In this document: one piece after another, positions 15,804 to 25,795 of the stretch
Position numbering within the stretch: the stretch's first letter is position 1
Layout of the letters: each line of letters opens with the position of its first letter
Origin: Novosphingobium huizhouense
GTDB taxonomy: Bacteria > Pseudomonadota > Alphaproteobacteria > Sphingomonadales > Sphingomonadaceae
Assembly (NCBI RefSeq): GCF_020179475.1
Contig: NZ_JAILXZ010000001.1
Coordinates: 124,001 to 188,000, forward strand
Direction: 5' to 3'
Length of the DNA stretch: 64,000 nucleotides
Notes under the pieces: model-generated
Database searches by the model: none
What the model was told of the DNA's origin: nothing
Seen by the model: the letters and a program-made list of their open reading frames with translations, nothing else
Translations under genes and position numbers: made by a program

Positions 15804-15963
15804 CCGTTCTTGCGCAGCACGAATGGGCCAGGTCTTCCGGCTCCTCCCCATTCTTGCGCAGCACGAATGGGCCAGGTCTTCCAGATCCTCCCCATTTTTG
15901 CGCAGCACAAATGGGCCAGGTCATCCAAATCCTCCCCATTTTTGCGCAGCACAAATGGGGAGG
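15804..15963. repeat. 44-bp tandem hairpin repeat after purC
   Basis: Four copies of the core TGCGCAGCAC occur exactly 44 bp apart, at 15811, 15855, 15899 and 15943. Each unit is an imperfect palindrome: CCCATT(C/T), T, TGC-GCA-GCA, C, (G/A)AATGGG. Copies 1-2 have C with G, and copies 3-4 have T with A, at the same paired position, a compensatory change; copy 1 also has a G-T wobble (CCCG/ATGGG). The last copy extends the arms to CCTCCCC/GGGGAGG. Because 44 is not a multiple of three, open frames across it cycle through frames and are not protein repeats. Confidence 0.85.
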
Positions 15964-16309
15964 TGGCAGCCGGAACGGCTGACGGAGGGGTCCTGCCCTC
16001 CTATCACACCCCCTCGCCCCCGCGAAATGGCTGTCCTACAGCCCCCCGATCTGCGATTGTCCGCAAGCGTCCGCGACGACACCGCCTCCCCTGGATCGGA
16101 GGTTAATCGAACGGATCGATCAAAATCACACCACTGATCGATTTGATTTTTTCGCCAGGACCGTGTCAACTGCGTCAACTTGGGGTCGTCGCACCCGCCG
16201 ATCCGCCCGGCTTCTGCGCCGCCTCCGTAACAACACGGAGTGCCGCTTCCACCAAGCGCTACCGTCCCGCGCCTTAGGCATCGCTCGTTCGAACCTGCCG
16301 AGAGACGCC
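15964..16309. other. Non-coding region between repeat array and receptor gene
   Basis: It begins with another small hairpin, CAGCC-N5-GGCTG (15967-15981), and a GGAGGGG...CCCTCC pair around 15984-16001. These look like the continuation of the same palindromic intergenic element. The rest (16080-16160) is less GC-rich, with TCGATCAAAATCACACCACTGA, and probably holds the receptor promoter. I saw no gene. Confidence 0.5.
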
Positions 16310-19075
16310 GTGACCGTTAACCAGAATCCGCCGCTCGACCTGACCGCACAAGGCGCGGCGCTGCTCGCCGACAGCCTGTTCGTCCTCGCCTTCGATCCCG
16401 CGGGCGGCGAGCTCGTCGATGCCAACGACACGGCGCGCGCCCTGCTCGCAGAAGCGGCCGACATCACCTTCGCGCAGGTGTTTCCCGATCACGACATCGC
16501 GCAGGTGGGCGAGGCGGCCAGCACCGTGGCCGGCCAGCTTCCGCTCGCCGAGGGCGGCCATGCCGCGATCAGCGGCGCCTGCGCGCGCACCTCGGGGCGC
16601 AAGGGGCAGGTGCTGTTCCTCGGCGCGCGCTGCTTCGAAAGCCCGATCGACCCGGCGCTGATGGTCCACCGCTTCGAGGCGATCAACCATGCGCTGGCGA
16701 TCTGCCAGTATGCTCCCGACGGGTCGATCATCGGCGGCAACGCGCTGTTCTTCCATCTCGTCGGGCGCACGGCGGACGATCTCGTCGGCCTGCCGCTCCG
16801 CGCGCTCCAGGCCGAACTGGCGGCGGGCGAGGCGCCCGAGACGTTCTGGCCCAAGCTCGCCGACGGCGAATCGCACCGCTGCATCCGCCGTCACCGCAGC
16901 AGCGACGGCAAGGACGTCTGGCTGCGCGAGGTCTTCGTGCCCACGCGCGACCGCGCCGGGAAGGTCGTCTCGGTGCTGAGCTACGCCTTCGACGTGACCG
17001 CAGAGCAGACCGTGCGGATCGAGAACAAGAGCAAGCTCGACGCGATCGACCGCGCCTTCGCGCTGATCGAATTCGACCTGTCGGGCCGGGTGCTCGACGC
17101 CAACGCCAATTTCCTCGCGCTGATGGGCTACACGCTCGACGAGATCGTCGGGCAGCACCACCGCATCTTCTGCGACAAGGAGTACGCCGGCAGCGCCGCG
17201 CATCGCCAGTTCTGGCAGAAGCTGGGCAAGGGCGACTTCGACCAGGGCGAGTACAAGCGCCTGCGCAAGGACGGCAAGGACGTCTGGATCCAGGCGAGCT
17301 ACAATCCGGTGTTCGGCCTCGACGGCGAGCCGGTGAAGATCGTCAAGGTGGCGATGGACGTCACCGAGCAGCGCCTCGCCGCGGCCGAGGCGGCGGGCAA
17401 GGTCGCGGCGATCGACCGCGCCCAGGCGGTGATCGAATTCGCGCTCGACGGCACCGTGCTTGCCGCCAACGCCAATTTCCTCGCGGTGATGGGCTACGAC
17501 CTCAACGACGTCGTCGGGCGCAACCACCGCATGTTCTGCGACGAGGCCTACCACACCTCGCCGGCCTACGCCGATCTGTGGTCGCGGCTGCGCGCGGGCG
17601 AGTACGTCACTGGCGTGTTCAAGCGCCGCGCCGCGAACGGGCGCGAGGTGTGGATCCGGGCGACCTACAATCCGATCCTCGATCTCGAGGGGCGGCCGGC
17701 CAAGATCGTCAAGTTCGCGCTCGACATCAGCGACACCCAGCGCCGCAACCTCGAGTTCGAGGGCAAGGTCAAGGCGATCGGGCGGGCGCAAGGCGTGGTC
17801 GAGTTCGCGCTCGACGGCACCGTGCTCGACGCCAACGAGAACTTCCTCGCACTGACCGGCTACAAGCTCGACGAAGTGGTGGGCCGCCACCACCGCATGT
17901 TCTGCACCCCCGAGCACGCCGCCTCGGCCGAATATGCCGCGCTCTGGGAGAAGCTCGGCCGCGGCGACTACGACGGCGGCGAATACCATCGCCGCACCAA
18001 GGAAGGCCGGGACATCTGGATCCAGGCGACCTACAACCCGATCTTCGATCTCGACGGCAAGCCGGTCAAGGTCGTCAAGTTCGCCACCGACGTGACCGAG
18101 CAGAGGACCAGGTCGGTCGAATTCCAGGCGCAGGTCGACGCGGTAAGCCGCGCGCAGGCGGTGATCGAGTTCGATCTCGACGGCAACGTCCTGTCGGCCA
18201 ACGAGAACTTCCTGCGCGTGATGGGCTATTCGCTGCGCGAGGTGATCGGCCAGAATCACGCGATGTTCTGCTCGCCCGACTATATCCGCAGCCTCGATTA
18301 CCGGGACTTCTGGCTGCGGCTCAACCGCGGCGAGTTCCACGCCGGGCGGTTCCACCGCGTCGGCAAGTACGACCGCGACGTCTACATCCAGGCGACCTAC
18401 AACCCGCTGTTCGACGTTGCCGGCAAGCCCGCGCGGATCGTCAAGTATGCCACCGACATCACCGACCAGGTCCTGCTCGAAAAGCAGATCGGCGAACGCG
18501 CCTGCGAGATGACCGGGCTGATCGACCGGCTGTCGACCTCGATCCATGCGATCAACAGCGCGACCGAGCAGGCCGAAACGCTGTCGCTGCAGACCCGCGC
18601 CAACGCCGAGACCGGGCGCCAGGCGCTCAACGGCGCGATCGAATCGATCGAGCTGATCCAGAAGTCGGCCTCGGGCATCGCCGAGATCGTCTCGATCATC
18701 GGCGAGATCGCGGGGCAGACCAACCTGCTCGCCTTCAATGCGGAAATCGAGGCAGCGCGCGCCGGCGAGCACGGCGTCGGCTTCTCGGTCGTCGCCGGCG
18801 AGGTCCGCAAGCTTGCCGAGCGCAGCTCGACCGCGGCGCGCGACATCAGCCGGCTGATCGAGGAATCGATCGCCCGGATCAGCGAAGGCACCGGGCGCTC
18901 GCTCGACGCCAGCCGGGCCTTTACCGGGATATTCGAATCGGCCGAGAAGACCGGCGCCGCGATCGGCGCGATCAGCGAATCCGCGCGGGCGCAGGACGCC
19001 GTCACCAGCGATGCGGTGGTGCTGATCCGCGAGCTCGGCGAAGCGACCACGGGCGAGCGAGGACCCGCGTGGTAG
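16310..19075 (+). CDS. Soluble chemoreceptor with tandem PAS domains (BdlA-like MCP)
   Basis: A 921-residue cytoplasmic methyl-accepting protein. An N-terminal PAS-like module (~12-110) is followed by five PAS modules repeating every ~121 residues (starting near 122, 245, 365, 487 and 608). Four of them share (H/N)H(R/A)(I/M)FC and end VWIQA(S/T)YNP...VKF(A)xDVT. Residues ~724-921 form a signalling helical hairpin with the tip [28 protein letters not shown] (tip region, E-rich). No transmembrane segment or HAMP is present. I chose GTG 16310, preceded by GAGAG; an in-frame ATG at 16163 would add 49 unlikely residues. The gene overlaps the triple-CheW gene. No cheA is nearby. Confidence 0.88.
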   Translation: MTVNQNPPLDLTAQGAALLADSLFVLAFDPAGGELVDANDTARALLAEAADITFAQVFPDHDIAQVGEAASTVAGQLPLAEGGHAAISGACARTSGRKGQVLFLGARCFESPIDPALMVHRFEAINHALAICQYAPDGSIIGGNALFFHLVGRTADDLVGLPLRALQAELAAGEAPETFWPKLADGESHRCIRRHRSSDGKDVWLREVFVPTRDRAGKVVSVLSYAFDVTAEQTVRIENKSKLDAIDRAFALIEFDLSGRVLDANANFLALMGYTLDEIVGQHHRIFCDKEYAGSAAHRQFWQKLGKGDFDQGEYKRLRKDGKDVWIQASYNPVFGLDGEPVKIVKVAMDVTEQRLAAAEAAGKVAAIDRAQAVIEFALDGTVLAANANFLAVMGYDLNDVVGRNHRMFCDEAYHTSPAYADLWSRLRAGEYVTGVFKRRAANGREVWIRATYNPILDLEGRPAKIVKFALDISDTQRRNLEFEGKVKAIGRAQGVVEFALDGTVLDANENFLALTGYKLDEVVGRHHRMFCTPEHAASAEYAALWEKLGRGDYDGGEYHRRTKEGRDIWIQATYNPIFDLDGKPVKVVKFATDVTEQRTRSVEFQAQVDAVSRAQAVIEFDLDGNVLSANENFLRVMGYSLREVIGQNHAMFCSPDYIRSLDYRDFWLRLNRGEFHAGRFHRVGKYDRDVYIQATYNPLFDVAGKPARIVKYATDITDQVLLEKQIGERACEMTGLIDRLSTSIHAINSATEQAETLSLQTRANAETGRQALNGAIESIELIQKSASGIAEIVSIIGEIAGQTNLLAFNAEIEAARAGEHGVGFSVVAGEVRKLAERSSTAARDISRLIEESIARISEGTGRSLDASRAFTGIFESAEKTGAAIGAISESARAQDAVTSDAVVLIRELGEATTGERGPAW

Positions 19076-20646
19076 CGCGGCGGCCGGCCCAGCCGCGCGG
19101 CCCGACTTACGTGATGCGGCAGCGCCCGCCGGGGCCCGCCGACAGCCCGCCCGCTGCCGTTCCCGCCCAGACCATCGCCCCCGGCCCCGTCCCCGTCCCC
19201 GCCCCCGACTTCTCCCCCGCTCCCGACACCGTTGCGCAAGGCGCGTTCGGGGGCGGGCTTTGCGGAATCTTCCGCATCGCCGGCTCGCTCCTCGCCCTGC
19301 CGATCGCGGCGATCCGCGAGGTCACCCCGCGCCCGGCGCAGCTCGCTCCGTTCCCGGCGCAGCGCGCCGACATGATCGGCGCGCTCGAGCTGCGCGGCTC
19401 GGTCATCCCGATCATGGACATCGCGCAGCTGTTGGGCCTCGGCCGCGGCGAAGGCGGGATCATCCTGATCCTGCGCTGCGGCGGCGGGGTGATCGGCGCG
19501 GTGATCGACGAGATTTGCGGCGTGGTCGAACTCGACGCCGGCGCGCAGTCGCCGCTCGCCAGCGTCGATCGGGCCGCCGGCAGCCTCGCCAGCGCAGGCT
19601 TCATCTACGAAGGCCGGGCCGGCGCGGTGCTCGATACCGACGCGCTCGCGCGGCTGCCCGGGCTCGTCGTGACGACCGACCACACGGTCGACCGCACGCG
19701 CCATGCCGAAGTGGGCGAGCCGATCCTGCTGTTCGACTGCGGCGGCATCCCGCTCGGCCTTCCGGCGAGCGCGGTCGAGGCCACCGTCCCGCTCACCCGC
19801 CTCGGCGCCCCGGCGGCCGAGACGCCGCTGTGGATCGGCGTGCTCGAACACAACGGTCGGCGCATCCCGGTGGTCGATACCCTGCGCCTGCTCGGCCTCG
19901 GCCAGACCGGCCGGGTCAGCGAAAGCGCGAGCATCGTGCTGCGCATGCCCGACCGGCGGCTGGTCGCGCTGGCGATCGACCAGGTTCGCGACATGCGCCG
20001 GGTGCGGGGCGAGGAAACGATGGCGCTGCAGCAGTTCCGCCTCGGCGAACCCGGCATGCTCTGCGGGCTCTATCGCGCCGAGCGGGACCACCTGCTGATC
20101 GCCGCGACGGCCTGCGAGGCGGACGAGCGGCTGGTCGCGCTGTCGATGATCGAGGAGGAAGCGAGCCTTGCCGCGCAGGCCGGCGACTTCGCCGCGCTCG
20201 GCCGGATCGAACCGTTCCTGATCGCGCTGCTCGGCGAGGCGATCTGCGCGATCCCGCTCGCCCAGGTCGAGGAGATCATCCCTGCGCCGGTCGACCGCAT
20301 CGAGCTCGGCGCGGGCGGCTTTGCCGAGGCGCTCGTCGCCTATCGCGGTCGCGGCGTGCCGCTGGTCGACCTTCCGGCCCGGCTCGGCATCGCCAGCGCC
20401 GGCGCCAACGCCCGCCAGCACCGCCCCATCGCCATCCTTGCCGAGCACCACGATCACCACATGGGCTTCCTGATCGACGGGCTCGTCGCGGTGGAGCGCG
20501 TCCAGCTGCAGCGCCTCGCCGCCACGGGCAACGGCGCGCGGGTGCCCGCGGCCACCGTGCGCCTGCCCGATGGCCGGACCTGCGAGGTCATCGACCTGTC
20601 CGCGATCATCCTCGCCGAACGCGAGGCCGCCGCCCGCGCCGCCTGA
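19069..20646 (+). CDS. Triple-CheW chemotaxis scaffold protein
   Basis: A 525-residue protein made of a Pro-rich N-terminus (~75 residues) and three consecutive CheW-like domains (~75-210, ~220-355 and ~380-520). Each has the CheW pattern of hydrophobic IPLxxVxEV-like strands and a central 'RGxxIPvxD' loop: [34 protein letters not shown] and [17 protein letters not shown]. CheW couples receptors to CheA. Start GTG 19069 has GAGGA at an ideal distance and overlaps the receptor stop by 7 bases; ATG 19114 is an alternative. Co-translation with the PAS receptor suggests a dedicated adaptor. Confidence 0.88.
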   Translation: MVARRPAQPRGPTYVMRQRPPGPADSPPAAVPAQTIAPGPVPVPAPDFSPAPDTVAQGAFGGGLCGIFRIAGSLLALPIAAIREVTPRPAQLAPFPAQRADMIGALELRGSVIPIMDIAQLLGLGRGEGGIILILRCGGGVIGAVIDEICGVVELDAGAQSPLASVDRAAGSLASAGFIYEGRAGAVLDTDALARLPGLVVTTDHTVDRTRHAEVGEPILLFDCGGIPLGLPASAVEATVPLTRLGAPAAETPLWIGVLEHNGRRIPVVDTLRLLGLGQTGRVSESASIVLRMPDRRLVALAIDQVRDMRRVRGEETMALQQFRLGEPGMLCGLYRAERDHLLIAATACEADERLVALSMIEEEASLAAQAGDFAALGRIEPFLIALLGEAICAIPLAQVEEIIPAPVDRIELGAGGFAEALVAYRGRGVPLVDLPARLGIASAGANARQHRPIAILAEHHDHHMGFLIDGLVAVERVQLQRLAATGNGARVPAATVRLPDGRTCEVIDLSAIILAEREAAARAA

Positions 20647-20749
20647 CAGGCGCCGCCGACGCAGCGGCCGGGGCGGCACTGCCGGGTGGGCCACCGGGTG
20701 GCGATCGGGTTTGCACCCGCGCCGAAGCCGGGGCAGAAGGCGCCCCGCC

Positions 20750-23650
20750 ATGCCTTCGCTTCCCTGCCGCGCCCGCTTCGCGCGCCCTGCCCCGCGTCCG
20801 ATCCTTGCGACCGCAGCCCTGCTCGGCGCGATGCTGCTGGCCTCGTGCGCGCCGCGCCCGTCCTCGCTCGCGCACGCGCTGCCGCCGGCGCCGGCGCGCG
20901 ACTGGGCGTTCGAGGGCAGCGACCTCGCCGCCGATCCGGCGTTCCGCTTCGGCAAGCTCGCCAACGGCATGCGCTACGTGATCCGCCGCAACGCCACCCC
21001 GGTCGGCACCGCGATCGTGCGGCTGAACGTCGCCACCGGCTCGCTCGACGAACGCGACGACGAGCGCGGCTTCGCTCACTTCGTCGAGCACATGGCGTTC
21101 AACGGCAGCACCGCCGTGCCCGAGGGCGAGATGGTCAAGCTGCTCGAGCGCAGCGGCCTCGCCTTCGGCGCGGACACCAACGCGCAGACCGGGTTCGAGC
21201 ACACGCTCTACATGCTCGACCTGCCGCGAAACGATCCCAGGCTGCTCGACACCGCGCTGATGCTGATGCGCGAGACCGCGAGCGAGCTGCGCTTCGATCC
21301 GCAGGCGGTGGCGCGCGAACGCGGCGTGGTGCTGTCCGAGCTGCGCGACGGGCAGGGCTACGCGCTCGACAACCTCAAGGACCAGCTCGCCTTCTTCTAT
21401 CCCCGGGCGACCTATCGCAACCGCCTGCCGATCGGCACCGTGCAGACGCTGGAGGCGGCGACCGCGGACCGGCTCAAGGCGTTCTGGGCGCGCGAATACG
21501 TGCCGGCCAAGGCGACCCTCGTGGTCGTCGGCGATTTCGATCCGGCGGTGGTCGAAGCGGCGATCCGCGCGCGGTTCGACAGCTGGCGCGCGGCGCCGGT
21601 CGCGCCGCGGCCCGACCAGGGCCAGGTGCTGCCCCGGCAGAAGGGGGCGAGCGACGTCTGGGTCGATGCACCGCTCTCCGAGCGCGTCACCGCCTCGCGG
21701 CACGGACGCTGGATCGACGAGCCCGACACGATCGCGACCCGCCGCGCCAACCTGCTGCGCCAGATCGGCTATGGCGCGATCAACCGCCGCTTCGTGCGCC
21801 TGACCCGCCAGGTCGCGCCACCGTTCCGCGGCGCGGGGTTCGGCACCAGCGAGGTGTTCAAGATCGGGCGCACCACCAACCTCATCGTCGATACCGAGGA
21901 CGGCGGCTGGGCGCGCGGCCTCGCCACCGCGGCGCAAGTGCTCGACGAGGCGCTGCGGCAGGGTTTCACCGAGGCCGAGGTCGCCGAGCAGCTGGCGATC
22001 GTCCGCACCGGGATCGAGAACGCGGCCGCCTCTGCCGACACGCGCAGCAACGGCGCGCTCGTCGCCGCCGCGCTGGCGCTGGTGCGCGACGAGCAGGTGC
22101 CGACCACGCCGCAGAGCGCGCTCGACCGGTTCAACGCCTTCGCTCCCTCGATCACCCCGGCCGCGGTGCTCGCCGCGCTGAAGGACGAGGCCCTGCCCTT
22201 GCGCGATCCGCTGCTGCGCTTCCAGGGGCGCACGCCGCCGAAGGGCGGCGCCGCGGCGTTGCGCAAGGCGTGGAACCACGCGCGCGAACAGGCCGACCCC
22301 CGCGCCGCCTCGGCGGTCGGGGGCAGCTTCGCCTATGGCGATTTCGGACCCGCCGGCGCGGTCGTGGCCGATGCGACCGACCCCGCCTTCGGCATCCGCA
22401 CGATCCGCTTCGCCAACGGCGTCCGCCTCAACCTCAAGCGCACCACGATCGAGACCGACCGCATCCAGGTCCGCCTCTCGCTCGACGGCGGCGAACTGCT
22501 CGAGACGCGCGAGGATCCCACGGCGGTCGAGCTGACCTCGGTGCTCGCGATGGGCGGGCTCGGCAAGCACAGCCAGGACGAATTGCAGACGCTGCTCGCC
22601 GGGCGCTCGGTGTTCAACGGCATCGCCGCGAGCGGCGAGACCTTCCTCGCTTCGGGAACGACCACCCGGCGCGATCTCGCGCTCGAACTGCAACTGCTTG
22701 CCGCGACCATCACCGACCCCGGCTATCGCCCCGAGGCCGAGGTCCTGTTCCGCCAGAACATGACCAACTTCTTCGCCCGCCGCGATGCGACGCCCGGCCT
22801 TGCGCTGGCGAACGAGCTGAGCGCGATCCTCACCGACAACGACCCGCGCTTCACCCTGCAGAGCGAGGAAACCTACCAGAAGCTGACGTTCGAGGACCTG
22901 CGCCGGCGCATCGCCGACCCCTTCGCCCACGGCGCGATCGAGCTCGCGCTGGTCGGCGACTTCGACGAGGCGCAGGCGATCGACCTCGTCGCGCGGACCT
23001 TCGGCGCCCTGCCGCCGCGCGCGGCCGAGTTCGCCCCGCGCGAAGCCGCGCGCGAGCGCCACTTCACCGCGCGCCGCGACCTCGTCGTGATCCGCCACAA
23101 GGGCGCGGCGAACCAGGCGATCGTGCGGCTGGTCTGGCCGACCACAGACGATGGCGACGCGCTCGAGACGCTGCGGCTCGAATTGCTGCAGGAAGTCGCC
23201 GGGATCGAGGTGACCGACACCGTGCGCGAGCGCCTCGGCAAGTCCTATTCGCCCGGCGCCAGCTCGGCGATGTCGCGGGTCTACCGCGGCTGGGGCACCT
23301 TCACGCTCAACGCCTCGGTCGATGTCGCCGACATCGCCGCGACCCGCGCCGCCTTTGCCGAGACGGTGCAGGGCCTGCTCGCCGCCCCGGTCGATGCCGA
23401 CGTGCTCCAGCGGGCGCGGGCGCCGATGCTCGAAAGGCTCGACAACGCGCTCAAGGGCAACGGCGGCTGGATGGCGCTTGCCGAGCGCGCGCAGTCGCGG
23501 CCCGACCGCCTCGACCGCTTCGCCAGGGCGCGCGCCCGGCTTTCGGCGATCACCCCGGCCGAGCTTCAGGCGACCGCACGCAAGTGGCTCGGCGCAAGGC
23601 CGGTGACGGTGCTGGTCCTGCCCGACGGCGCGCCTGCGCCGAAGGACTGA
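20750..23650 (+). CDS. M16 family zinc protease lipoprotein
   Basis: A 966-residue tandem-domain M16 peptidase. The N-terminal signal ends in lipobox LASC (Cys33), predicting an envelope lipoprotein. The active-site inverted zinc motif HFVEH is at 110-114, with the downstream Glu in the ERGVVLSELR helix. The second half (from ~560) repeats the M16 fold without a zinc motif (FANGVRLNLKRTTIETDRIQV), as in PqqL-like and pitrilysin-like two-domain proteins. ATG 20750 is chosen; the frame extends upstream into the CheW gene. It converges on the ABC permease gene 11 bases away. Probable role: degradation of periplasmic peptides or signal-peptide fragments. Confidence 0.93.
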   Translation: MPSLPCRARFARPAPRPILATAALLGAMLLASCAPRPSSLAHALPPAPARDWAFEGSDLAADPAFRFGKLANGMRYVIRRNATPVGTAIVRLNVATGSLDERDDERGFAHFVEHMAFNGSTAVPEGEMVKLLERSGLAFGADTNAQTGFEHTLYMLDLPRNDPRLLDTALMLMRETASELRFDPQAVARERGVVLSELRDGQGYALDNLKDQLAFFYPRATYRNRLPIGTVQTLEAATADRLKAFWAREYVPAKATLVVVGDFDPAVVEAAIRARFDSWRAAPVAPRPDQGQVLPRQKGASDVWVDAPLSERVTASRHGRWIDEPDTIATRRANLLRQIGYGAINRRFVRLTRQVAPPFRGAGFGTSEVFKIGRTTNLIVDTEDGGWARGLATAAQVLDEALRQGFTEAEVAEQLAIVRTGIENAAASADTRSNGALVAAALALVRDEQVPTTPQSALDRFNAFAPSITPAAVLAALKDEALPLRDPLLRFQGRTPPKGGAAALRKAWNHAREQADPRAASAVGGSFAYGDFGPAGAVVADATDPAFGIRTIRFANGVRLNLKRTTIETDRIQVRLSLDGGELLETREDPTAVELTSVLAMGGLGKHSQDELQTLLAGRSVFNGIAASGETFLASGTTTRRDLALELQLLAATITDPGYRPEAEVLFRQNMTNFFARRDATPGLALANELSAILTDNDPRFTLQSEETYQKLTFEDLRRRIADPFAHGAIELALVGDFDEAQAIDLVARTFGALPPRAAEFAPREAARERHFTARRDLVVIRHKGAANQAIVRLVWPTTDDGDALETLRLELLQEVAGIEVTDTVRERLGKSYSPGASSAMSRVYRGWGTFTLNASVDVADIAATRAAFAETVQGLLAAPVDADVLQRARAPMLERLDNALKGNGGWMALAERAQSRPDRLDRFARARARLSAITPAELQATARKWLGARPVTVLVLPDGAPAPKD

Positions 23651-23660
23651 GCGCCAGGCG

Positions 23661-24833
23661 TCAGGCGACGGTGTCCTGGTAGCGGCGCACCGCGACCGTG
23701 CCGAGCACCAGCAGCATCGCGGCAAGCACGCCCAGCTGCGGCGCGGCGTCGGCGAAAGTCCAGCCCTTGAGCATGATCCCGCGCACGAGGCGGATGAAAT
23801 GCGTGGTCGGCAGCACTTCGGCCAGCCACTGCGCCCACAGCGGCATGCCGCGGAACGGGAAGGCGAAGCCCGACAGCAGGATCGAGGGCATCATGTAGAA
23901 GAAGCTCATCTGCATCGCCTGCAACTGGCTCTGCGCCAGCGTCGACAGGGTGAAGCCGAGCGCGAGGCTGGTGACCATGAACAGCAACGTCGCAACCAGC
24001 GTCAGCCCGATCGAGCCCATGAACGGCACCTCGAAGATGACCCGCGCCGCGATCAGGATCACCACCATCTGCACCACGCCGATGAACAGGTAGGGCACGA
24101 TCTTGCCGACCATCACCTCGAACGGGCGCAGCGGCGTCGCCAGCAGGTTCTCCATCGTGCCCTGCTCGACCTCGCGCGTGACCGACAGCGCGGTGAGCAT
24201 GACCATCGTCATCGACAGCACCACCGCCAGCAGCCCGGGCACGGTGTTGTGGCTGGTGATCCCTTCGGGGTTGAAGCTGCGGTGGAGCACCACCTCGACC
24301 GGGCCGGCGCCCTGCGCGCGCAACGCCAGCGGGCCGATCAGGTCGTGGCTCAGCGCGCCGGCCACCGCCTGCTCGACCGCGCCGAGCGCGTTGCCGGTGG
24401 CGGCGGGATCGGTCGCGTCGGCGGTGACCAGCAGCTGCGGCCGCGCGCCGCGCACGAGGTCGCGGCCGAAGTCGACCGGCACGGTGACCACGAACTGCAC
24501 CTCGCCCTGCGACAGCAGTCGCTCGCCCTCGCCCGGCGTGTCGACCACCTGCACCACGCGGTAGTAGCTGGTGTTGCGCAAGGCGGCGACGACCGAGCGC
24601 GCGAAGGGCGAGACATCGTTCACCTCGACCGCCATCGGCAGCGCGCGCGGGTCGTTGTTGATGGCAAAGCCGAAGATCATCAGCTGGATCAGCGGCATCG
24701 CCAGCATCATTCCGACGGTGCCGCGGTCGCGCGTCATCTGGCGGATCTCCTTGAAGATCATCGCCAGGATGCGCTGGACCACGGCCCGCCGGCCGCTCGT
24801 CGCGCGCAGCGGAGCGCGGCGGGGCGCGGTCAT
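23661..24833 (-). CDS. ABC-2 type exporter permease (YbhS/R-like)
   Basis: A 390-residue ABC-2 permease: N-terminal helix at ~38-58 (MMLAMPLIQLMIFGFAINN), a large periplasmic domain (~60-200) and five C-terminal helices, including VVLSMTMVMLTALSVTREVEQGTMENLLATPLRP with the conserved E-GT-E-LL-TP coupling motif. ATG 24833 overlaps the ATPase stop by ATGA. It is the last gene of the TetR-HlyD-ATPase-permease operon. Only one permease is encoded, so a homodimer is expected, unlike E. coli YbhS/YbhR. Confidence 0.93.
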   Translation of the reverse strand: MTAPRRAPLRATSGRRAVVQRILAMIFKEIRQMTRDRGTVGMMLAMPLIQLMIFGFAINNDPRALPMAVEVNDVSPFARSVVAALRNTSYYRVVQVVDTPGEGERLLSQGEVQFVVTVPVDFGRDLVRGARPQLLVTADATDPAATGNALGAVEQAVAGALSHDLIGPLALRAQGAGPVEVVLHRSFNPEGITSHNTVPGLLAVVLSMTMVMLTALSVTREVEQGTMENLLATPLRPFEVMVGKIVPYLFIGVVQMVVILIAARVIFEVPFMGSIGLTLVATLLFMVTSLALGFTLSTLAQSQLQAMQMSFFYMMPSILLSGFAFPFRGMPLWAQWLAEVLPTTHFIRLVRGIMLKGWTFADAAPQLGVLAAMLLVLGTVAVRRYQDTVA

Positions 24834-25795
24834 GGCGCCACCACCACCGAATTGTCCTGCGCGCCGCGCATCAGGTGGATGAACACGTCCTCGAGGCTCG
24901 GCTCCACCTCGCGCCAGGCGATCGCCTCGGCCCAGGGCGCGACCGCCGCGCGCAAGGCCGCGCGGTCGGGTCCGCAGACGTGGATCGCGGTGCCGAACGG
25001 CGCGGCCATGGCGACCCCCGGCCGCCCCTCGATCTCGGCGGCGAGCCGATCGGCGCCGCGCCCGTCGGCAAGCCGTCCCTCGCCCTGCAGCGCGTGGAGG
25101 TGCGAATCGCGGATGACCTCGTCGATCGTGCCGCGCGCCAGCATCCGGCCATAGGCGATGTAGGCGATCTCGTGGCAGCGCTCGGCCTCGTCCATGTAGT
25201 GGGTCGAGACGAGCACGGTCATGCCTTGCGCGGCCAGCGCGTGGATCTGGTCCCAGAACTCGCGCCGCGCCTGCGGGTCGACGCCGGCGGTGGGCTCGTC
25301 GAGCAGCAGGATCTCGGGCGAATGCAGCACGCAGGCGGCCAGCGCCAGGCGCTGCTTCCACCCGCCCGACAGGCTGCCGGCGAGCTGTTGCCCGCGCGTG
25401 GCGAGGCCCAGCCGCTCGAGCGCCTCGGCGACCCGCTCGCGCCGCCGGTCGAGCCCGTGGACGCGGGCGAAGAACTCGAGGTTCTCGGCGATCGTCAGGT
25501 CGGCGAACAGGCCGAACTTCTGCGTCATGTAGCCGACGCGTTCCTTGATCGCGGCGCGTTCGCGCAGCATGTCGAAGCCGAGCACCGATCCCGTGCCGCC
25601 ATCGGGGATCAGCAATCCGCAGATCATCCGCAGCGTGGTCGTCTTGCCCGAACCGTTGGGGCCGAGGAAGCCGCAGATCCGCCCGCGCCCGACGGCGAGG
25701 TCGACCGCATCGACCACCGTGCGCCCGCCGAAGCGCTTGGTCAGGCCGCGGACCGCGATGACCGGCGCCTCGCCCGCCTCGGCCGGGCCGCTCAC
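24830..25795 (-). CDS. ABC exporter ATP-binding protein
   Basis: A 321-residue ATPase with Walker A FLGPNGSGKTTTLRM, Q-loop YMTQKFGLFADLTI, signature SLSGGWKQRLALA, Walker B ILLLDEPTAGVDP and the switch His in VLVSTHYMDEAERC, then a C-terminal regulatory extension of ~95 residues. It is a single-NBD form, half the size of two-NBD YbhF. The start is GTG 25795, overlapping the hlyD-like stop by GTGA. It energises the adjacent ABC-2 permease. Confidence 0.95.
   Translation of the reverse strand: MSGPAEAGEAPVIAVRGLTKRFGGRTVVDAVDLAVGRGRICGFLGPNGSGKTTTLRMICGLLIPDGGTGSVLGFDMLRERAAIKERVGYMTQKFGLFADLTIAENLEFFARVHGLDRRRERVAEALERLGLATRGQQLAGSLSGGWKQRLALAACVLHSPEILLLDEPTAGVDPQARREFWDQIHALAAQGMTVLVSTHYMDEAERCHEIAYIAYGRMLARGTIDEVIRDSHLHALQGEGRLADGRGADRLAAEIEGRPGVAMAAPFGTAIHVCGPDRAALRAAVAPWAEAIAWREVEPSLEDVFIHLMRGAQDNSVVVAP

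Noticed and set aside
15588..15954. Antisense open frames with repeated WKTWPIRAA-like peptides over the tandem array
   Set aside because: The 44-bp period shifts frame at each copy, so no protein repeat exists; the pattern is explained by the DNA hairpins.
15804..15963. CRISPR array
   Set aside because: Units are directly adjacent with near-identical 'spacers', the unit itself is a hairpin, there are only four copies and no cas genes.
20606..23725. 1039-codon antisense frame opposite the M16 protease gene
   Set aside because: Composition is Arg/Gly/Glu-biased without domains, while the plus strand shows lipobox, HFVEH and a full two-domain M16 sequence.
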